Shown one piece after another: positions 6,885-10,492 of a stretch of DNA of 10,492 nt; position 1 is the stretch's first letter, and each line of letters begins with the position of its first letter. The notes under the pieces are model-generated. The model was not told the origin of the DNA. It did no database searches and saw only the letters and a list, made by a program, of their open reading frames with translations. Location of the stretch: NCBI GenBank assembly GCA_947589525.1, contig CANQAW010000051.1:1-10492 (forward strand). Reading direction: 5' to 3'. Source of the DNA: Candidatus Gastranaerophilales bacterium. GTDB taxonomy: Bacteria; Cyanobacteriota; Vampirovibrionia; Gastranaerophilales; Gastranaerophilaceae. The translations under genes were made by a program, and so were the position numbers.

Positions 6885-7108
6885 CTTACACTACCTTTTG
6901 TGGGGAAATTTACTCTCTTTGATATTGTTTCAATGAAACATATCGATTTTACAAAATTATGCTTTAATATATAAATTATTAAATCATCTGTAAGTATGAA
7001 TTATTTATTTTTAAAATTATAAATGTATTTTGTTAGTGTATTTGAATGATTTTACTTTTATAAAAAAGATATAAGATTATGTTTTAAGTTTATAAAAGAG
7101 GGAATACT
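6885..7108. promoter_or_regulatory. Divergent control region between the TPR operon and the prepilin-like gene
   Basis: This 224-bp gap is strongly AT-rich and must drive both sides. It contains one clear symmetrical element (6926-6940, listed separately) and the prepilin ribosome site AGAGGG at 7097-7102. Several TATAA-like hexamers occur (7059-7064, 7070-7075), but none has a -35 at proper spacing that I would defend. The only small open frames are 8-13 codons without a ribosome site, so I call no gene here. Confidence 0.5.
6926..6940. promoter_or_regulatory. Perfect 15-bp dyad, possible operator
   Basis: TGTTTCA-A-TGAAACA is a perfect 7-bp inverted repeat about a single central base. GATAT (6921-6925) and ATATC (6940-6944) lie outside it, shifted one base from perfect symmetry. 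There is no T-tract, and the one-base centre is too tight for an RNA hairpin, so it is more likely a protein-binding site for a dimeric regulator. It sits 42 bp upstream of the TPR operon start and 168 bp from the prepilin start. The regulator is unknown. Confidence 0.4.
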
Positions 7109-7717
7109 ATGTCCGTTAGAAATAAAAAAGCTTTTACTATTGCCGAATTAACAATAGTAATTATTGTTTTAGCCGTATTGGCGTTAATCTCATTGAATTC
7201 CATGACATCCGAGAGAACGGTTTTAAAGAAAGTTTCCGCTTATTCTACGGCTTTCTATAATGAAGTTTTTAATACATACGAATCGTTAATATTATTCAAT
7301 TCTTCAGGAAAATCAATAATTACGATGAATGACATAAACGGCGATAAATCGATAAATGCAACTGATATAGCCACATATTTCAGCCGTAAAGTTAAAGGAA
7401 CGGTCGATTCGCAATGTAAAAATTTATCAATTGCTACAAGCTCTCCTGTTGCTAGTCTTAAAACAGGCGCTGTGTGTGTAGATTTTGCTAATATTACGGC
7501 AGGTTTCGGCTACAATTCTTCATGTAATACGTCTATTACCGTGAAAGAATTTCTTTCAAAAGAAGAAATTAATTGTGCCGCAACTCCAAACTGTACTGTC
7601 CCTCAGAGAACTGCCTCAAACTTGTGCGGCTGGGTTATATACAGTACGGCTCGTTCAACGGGTACATTTAAAAAAGATTTGTTCACAATTCCGCTGGGCA
7701 AAAAATACGTTGAATAG
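7109..7717 (+). CDS. Type IV prepilin-like (pseudopilin-like) exported protein with a calcium-loop motif
   Basis: This is a 202-residue protein. The N-terminus is a class III (prepilin) signal: a short basic leader ending KKA, the cleavage point A8^F9, then FTIAELTIVIIVLAVLALI with the conserved Glu at mature position 5 (Glu13). One hydrophobic helix reaches about residue 30. A prepilin peptidase would cleave and N-methylate it. The residue before the cut is Ala rather than the usual Gly. The globular part carries DINGDKSINATD (75-86), which reads as an EF-hand/dockerin-type calcium loop (D75, N77, D79, D86). Six cysteines follow (103, 123, 139, 156, 162, 173), suggesting disulfides outside the cytoplasm. 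The ATG has AGAGGG at 6-nt spacing. No pilus assembly genes are adjacent. It may be a minor pilin, a type II secretion pseudopilin or a lineage-specific surface protein; I cannot choose. Confidence 0.82.
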   Translation: MSVRNKKAFTIAELTIVIIVLAVLALISLNSMTSERTVLKKVSAYSTAFYNEVFNTYESLILFNSSGKSIITMNDINGDKSINATDIATYFSRKVKGTVDSQCKNLSIATSSPVASLKTGAVCVDFANITAGFGYNSSCNTSITVKEFLSKEEINCAATPNCTVPQRTASNLCGWVIYSTARSTGTFKKDLFTIPLGKKYVE

Positions 7718-7793
7718 CCTAATATACTTAAAAGAGTCGATTTTGTAATTTCTTTATTCATATATACTTCCGTTTAACAAGAAAGATAAATTT
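7718..7793 (+). promoter_or_regulatory. Short gap before the methyltransferase gene
   Basis: These 76 bp are AT-rich with no hairpin terminator after the prepilin gene. A TATACT at 7763-7768 could be a -10 for the methyltransferase, but the nearest -35-like TTGTAA (7743-7748) is only 14 bp away. The methyltransferase may have its own weak promoter or be read through from the prepilin gene. Confidence 0.2.
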
Positions 7794-8687
7794 ATGCCTT
7801 CCAAGAAAAACACCGAACAAAAACAAAATATATCACATTTGAAAGTTGTTAAAAAAGTTTTAACAAAACCTTATAACGATATTGATTTAAACAATTGGAA
7901 ATTATATGAAAATATAAAAACGGGCACTTGGTGGGAATTTCCCTCAAGAGAAAACAAAAACGGACACAGTTACGATTATCACGGAAACTTTATTCCTCAA
8001 ATTGCAACTCAATTGTTTGAAAGATATACAAAGAAAAACGATATCGTACTTGATATGTTTTTCGGTTCGGGAACATCGGGTATCGAAGCTCTTAATCTTG
8101 AGCGCCGTTGTATAGGAGTTGAATTAAAAGAAGAACTTGTTCAAAGAGTATCGGAAAAATTTACCCCTCGTGACCTTGTTGTTAATGTTAATATTATACA
8201 AGGAGACAGCGCAAACGAGCAAATTAAAGATAAAATCAAAGACAGATTAAATATCATGGGGCGTGAGTGCGCTCAGTTTTTGGTTTTGCATCCGCCTTAT
8301 GATGATATTATAAAATTTTCCGATAAAAAAGAAGATTTATCCAATTGCGCTACAACCGAGGATTTTTACGAATTATTTAAAAAAGTTGCCAAAAACGGTT
8401 ATGACATGCTGGAGCAAAATCGTTTTGCGGGACTTATCATCGGTGATAAATATACAAATTCAAGACATATTTCTTTAGGCTTTGAATGTCAAAGAAGAAT
8501 GGAAGAGCTTGGTTTTGTTACAAAAGCGGTAATTGTTAAGAATATAACGGGCAACGAAAAAGCCAAAGGAAAATCAGCTCATTTATGGCGCTATAGAGCG
8601 CTATTTGGCGGATATAACATTTTTGAGCATGAATATATAATGATTTTTCAAAAAACAAAACTTAAAAAAATAAAATCGAAAAAATAA
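7794..8687 (+). CDS. Solitary DNA amino-methyltransferase (N6-adenine or N4-cytosine type)
   Basis: This 297-residue protein is an S-adenosylmethionine-dependent DNA methylase. TWWEFP (45-50) and HGNFIPQIATQLFERYT (63-79) form the motif X-like lead-in. LDMFFGSGTSGIEA (86-99) is motif I (the usual DxFxGSGT, SAM binding), GVEL (108-111) is motif II-like and QGDSAN (136-141) motif III-like. HPPY (166-169) takes the place of catalytic motif IV (D/N/S)PP(Y/F). The order is X-I-IV with no large target-recognition domain between, and the protein is short, so recognition may be limited or lie in the C-terminal part. The tail is lysine-rich. Which base is modified, and the target site, cannot be read. 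No restriction endonuclease or specificity gene is adjacent, so it appears to be an orphan methylase. The ATG has only a weak AAGAAAG upstream. Its stop is 3 bp from the convergent emrB-like stop. Confidence 0.83.
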   Translation: MPSKKNTEQKQNISHLKVVKKVLTKPYNDIDLNNWKLYENIKTGTWWEFPSRENKNGHSYDYHGNFIPQIATQLFERYTKKNDIVLDMFFGSGTSGIEALNLERRCIGVELKEELVQRVSEKFTPRDLVVNVNIIQGDSANEQIKDKIKDRLNIMGRECAQFLVLHPPYDDIIKFSDKKEDLSNCATTEDFYELFKKVAKNGYDMLEQNRFAGLIIGDKYTNSRHISLGFECQRRMEELGFVTKAVIVKNITGNEKAKGKSAHLWRYRALFGGYNIFEHEYIMIFQKTKLKKIKSKK

Positions 8688-8690
8688 TTT

Positions 8691-10247
8691 TTAGTTTTGT
8701 TTTGCTTCTTCTTTTTTAATTCCTTTAATAATTAAAACCAAAGGAATAATTACAATACAGGCAATTGCGCAAACTTCAAAAGTATCTCTAAAAGCGCCCA
8801 TATTTGCCTGTTGAAGCATTTGTTTATATAACATATTTTGAGCTAAATAATTTGCGCTTATATTATCCGTCATTTGTGAAAACATTCCTTGATAGGCTTG
8901 GACTCTGTCTAAGAAATTATCGTTCAGCGAGGTCAAATTATCCACAAGAAAACTTTGGTGCGCCTGTGCTTTTCTTGAAATAAGCGTTGTTACAATAGAT
9001 GTACCTATTGCACCGCCTATATTTTTAAGCAGATTTTGAACGCCTGAAGCATTTGTCATCTGCTCGTTTTTTAAAGTTATGGTAGAAAGCGTTATTATCG
9101 GTATCATACTCATTGACATACCTATTCCCATAATAAAATTAGGTATTGCAATATTAATTGTTGCAATCTGCAAATTCAAATTGCAAAGCATAAACCCCGA
9201 TATTCCAAGAAGAGTTAAACCCATAATTACAAGCAATTTGTTATTTAATTTGCTTCCTATTGTTCCTATAAATATTACCGTAGTTAAAGCGCCGACTCCC
9301 CGAGGCATCATTGCAAGCCCTGATAAAAAGGCATCATAACCCATCAGACCTTGCAAGAATTGAGGCAAAATCGCCAAAGAAGCTAATAAAACCCCCTGCA
9401 TTACTACTTGAACAAGTGTTCCAAGCGAGAAATTAGCATCTTTAAAAACCTTCATATCAATTAATGAGTCTTTTTTTGTAAATTGAATATAGAAAAAGAT
9501 GATTGCAAAAAGAACGGCAAAGAATGTCATCCAGCAAACCCACGTTGAACCAAACCAATCGGCATCGTTTCCTTTATCTAAAACAATTTGCATACAAGTC
9601 AGCCAAAAAATAAGAGCGAAAAATCCCCAGTCGTCTATTTTGACGTTTTGCTGTTTTTGAGCGTAAGGCGGGTCTTCCAACAATTTTTTAGATAACCAAA
9701 CCGCAACAAAACCAATCGGAACGTTTATAAAAAATATAAAAGGCCAAGACCAGTTTGTTGTAATCCAACCGCCGACTACAGGCCCGATAATGGGCGCTAT
9801 AACTACAACAAGACCGAACAGCGCCATTGATTGCGCCCTTTTTTCAACGGGGAAAAGTTCAAGAGTAATCGCCTGACCTAAAGGCAAAAGCGCTCCGCCT
9901 CCAAACCCTTGCAATATTCTTGTTAAAACCATCATGGGAAGACTCGTTGCTATTCCGCATAAAAAGGAAGAAAGAGTGAAAATTATAATACTTAAAATAA
10001 AAAAGTTTTTTCTTCCCAAAAGTTTGCAGAAAAAGTCAACCGAGGGAATAATAATCCCCGAAGCAATCAGATAGCTTGTTAAAATCCAAGTACTTTCCTG
10101 TCTTGAAACGGAAAAGCTTCCTGCCATATAAGGAAGCGCAACATTTGCAATGGTTTCATCCAATACAAACATAAAGGCTGAAATCATTACGGGCAGACAA
10201 CAAAGCCACATATTATGAGAAGGTTTCCAAGCGGTTTGCTGTGACAT
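8691..10247 (-). CDS. emrB: DHA2-family multidrug efflux MFS permease, EmrB/QacA type (14 transmembrane segments)
   Basis: This is a 518-residue integral membrane proton antiporter. Signatures seen are LDETIANVALP (29-39, motif D1 typical of 14-TMS drug exporters, with Asp30), WILTSYLIASG (54-64), LGRK (77-80, motif A), LTRILQGFGGGALLPLGQ (108-125, motif B with Arg110) and APIIGPVVGGW (151-161, antiporter motif C). Length and hydrophobic segments fit 14 helices. The long loop at about 425-485, between the last two helices, also fits EmrB. With the adjacent adaptor it would move hydrophobic drugs, uncouplers or similar compounds out across two membranes; the actual substrates are not predictable. 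The ATG at 10247 has AAAGG (10255-10259) at 7 nt and overlaps the stop of the adaptor gene by one base (TAATG), so translation is coupled. The symbol refers to family membership, not proven orthology. Confidence 0.92.
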   Translation of the reverse strand: MSQQTAWKPSHNMWLCCLPVMISAFMFVLDETIANVALPYMAGSFSVSRQESTWILTSYLIASGIIIPSVDFFCKLLGRKNFFILSIIIFTLSSFLCGIATSLPMMVLTRILQGFGGGALLPLGQAITLELFPVEKRAQSMALFGLVVVIAPIIGPVVGGWITTNWSWPFIFFINVPIGFVAVWLSKKLLEDPPYAQKQQNVKIDDWGFFALIFWLTCMQIVLDKGNDADWFGSTWVCWMTFFAVLFAIIFFYIQFTKKDSLIDMKVFKDANFSLGTLVQVVMQGVLLASLAILPQFLQGLMGYDAFLSGLAMMPRGVGALTTVIFIGTIGSKLNNKLLVIMGLTLLGISGFMLCNLNLQIATINIAIPNFIMGIGMSMSMIPIITLSTITLKNEQMTNASGVQNLLKNIGGAIGTSIVTTLISRKAQAHQSFLVDNLTSLNDNFLDRVQAYQGMFSQMTDNISANYLAQNMLYKQMLQQANMGAFRDTFEVCAIACIVIIPLVLIIKGIKKEEAKQN

Positions 10248-10492
10248 TATTTAACCTTTACTTTTGGAACTACGCTCATTCCCGAGACTATGTTATATTG
10301 ATTTTTATCTATTTTTTCATCAAATATGATTTTAACGGGTATTCTCTGAACTATCTTAACAAACGACCCTACGGCGTTTTCAGGCGGGAAAAGGCTTGAT
10401 TTAGCACCTGACGCTCTTTGAATTGAATCAATTTTACCTTTAAAGGATTTGTGCGGATAAGCGTCGATTTTAATTGAAACGCTTTGTCCGGG
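10247..10492 (-). CDS. emrA: EmrA/HlyD-type membrane fusion (periplasmic adaptor) protein, C-terminal part (5'-truncated)
   Basis: The minus strand is open from the window edge to TAA at 10249-10247, giving the last 81 residues. They read PGQSVSIKIDAYPHKSFKGK and continue with SLFPPENAVGSFVKIVQRIPVKI. That is the typical end of EmrA/VceA adaptors: a beta-barrel segment with GQ.v.i.iDaYp, then the L(F)PPeNA.G.FVKivQRiPVki signature. The missing part should hold an N-terminal membrane anchor, the coiled-coil hairpin and the lipoyl-like halves. The protein would link the inner-membrane EmrB-like pump to an outer-membrane channel, which is one reason to think this cell has two membranes. The gene precedes and overlaps the emrB-like gene by one base in an emrAB operon. 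Any outer-membrane channel or MarR-type regulator gene would be beyond the right edge. Confidence 0.9.
   Translation of the reverse strand, partial: PGQSVSIKIDAYPHKSFKGKIDSIQRASGAKSSLFPPENAVGSFVKIVQRIPVKIIFDEKIDKNQYNIVSGMSVVPKVKVK

Noticed and set aside
6933..6974. Small plus-strand open frame of 13 codons within the divergent gap
   Set aside because: No ribosome site, its start lies inside the dyad, and the composition is just AT-rich background.
7794..8687. Restriction-modification or phage-defence island around the methyltransferase
   Set aside because: Neighbours are a prepilin-like gene and a drug pump; no endonuclease, helicase, toxin, integrase or repeat is visible on either side.
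8719..8747. Inverted repeat ATTCCTTT / AAAGGAAT just after the methyltransferase end
   Set aside because: A 13-nt AT loop, no following T-tract on the plus strand, and it lies inside emrB codons; not a credible terminator.
1..10492. CRISPR arrays, tRNA or rRNA genes, insertion sequences
   Set aside because: No regularly spaced repeats, no cloverleaf-like or conserved rRNA sequence, and no transposase reading frame or terminal repeats were found by eye.

Overview
The window is AT-rich DNA from a bacterium that translates with Shine-Dalgarno sites of the AGAGG/AAAGG type. Several genes fit a Gram-negative (two-membrane) cell: an EmrA/HlyD-type periplasmic adaptor, a UshA-like 5'-nucleotidase and a type IV prepilin-like protein. 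The low GC, the prepilin cleavage site of the form KKA^FTIAE, and the many TPR and GGDEF proteins remind me of the non-photosynthetic gut cyanobacteria (Gastranaerophilales/Melainabacteria/Vampirovibrionia). That is inference from style; no rRNA or tRNA is present to settle it.

Layout, left to right. (1) 2-1006 (+): 3' part of a 5'-nucleotidase-family metallophosphatase. (2) 2180-975 (-): a queD-uppP pair, i.e. queuosine/pterin enzyme then undecaprenyl-diphosphate phosphatase. Its end overlaps the nucleotidase end in a convergent arrangement. (3) 2327-2743 (+): a hotdog-fold acyl-CoA thioesterase with its own apparent promoter and a strong hairpin terminator. (4) 6884-2791 (-): a tightly packed three-gene operon of a large soluble TPR protein, a membrane-anchored TPR protein and a GAF-like/GGDEF diguanylate cyclase. 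(5) 7109-7717 (+): a prepilin-like exported protein, divergent from the TPR operon across a 224-bp AT-rich gap that holds a perfect 15-bp dyad. (6) 7794-8687 (+): an apparently solitary DNA amino-methyltransferase. (7) 10492-8691 (-): an emrAB-type drug-efflux operon, with emrA truncated by the window edge.

How the genes may work together. The queD-uppP, TPR-TPR-GGDEF and emrA-emrB groups are very probably cotranscribed, because gaps are at most about 30 bp and several stops and starts touch or overlap. The TPR/GGDEF operon facing a prepilin gene is the most suggestive arrangement: a c-di-GMP synthase with scaffold proteins beside a surface-appendage subunit. The functional link is inferred from position only. 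Nothing looks like an IS element, prophage, CRISPR array, tRNA or rRNA. I see no clearly undescribed system; most of the window is ordinary chromosomal content, with a few points worth checking.
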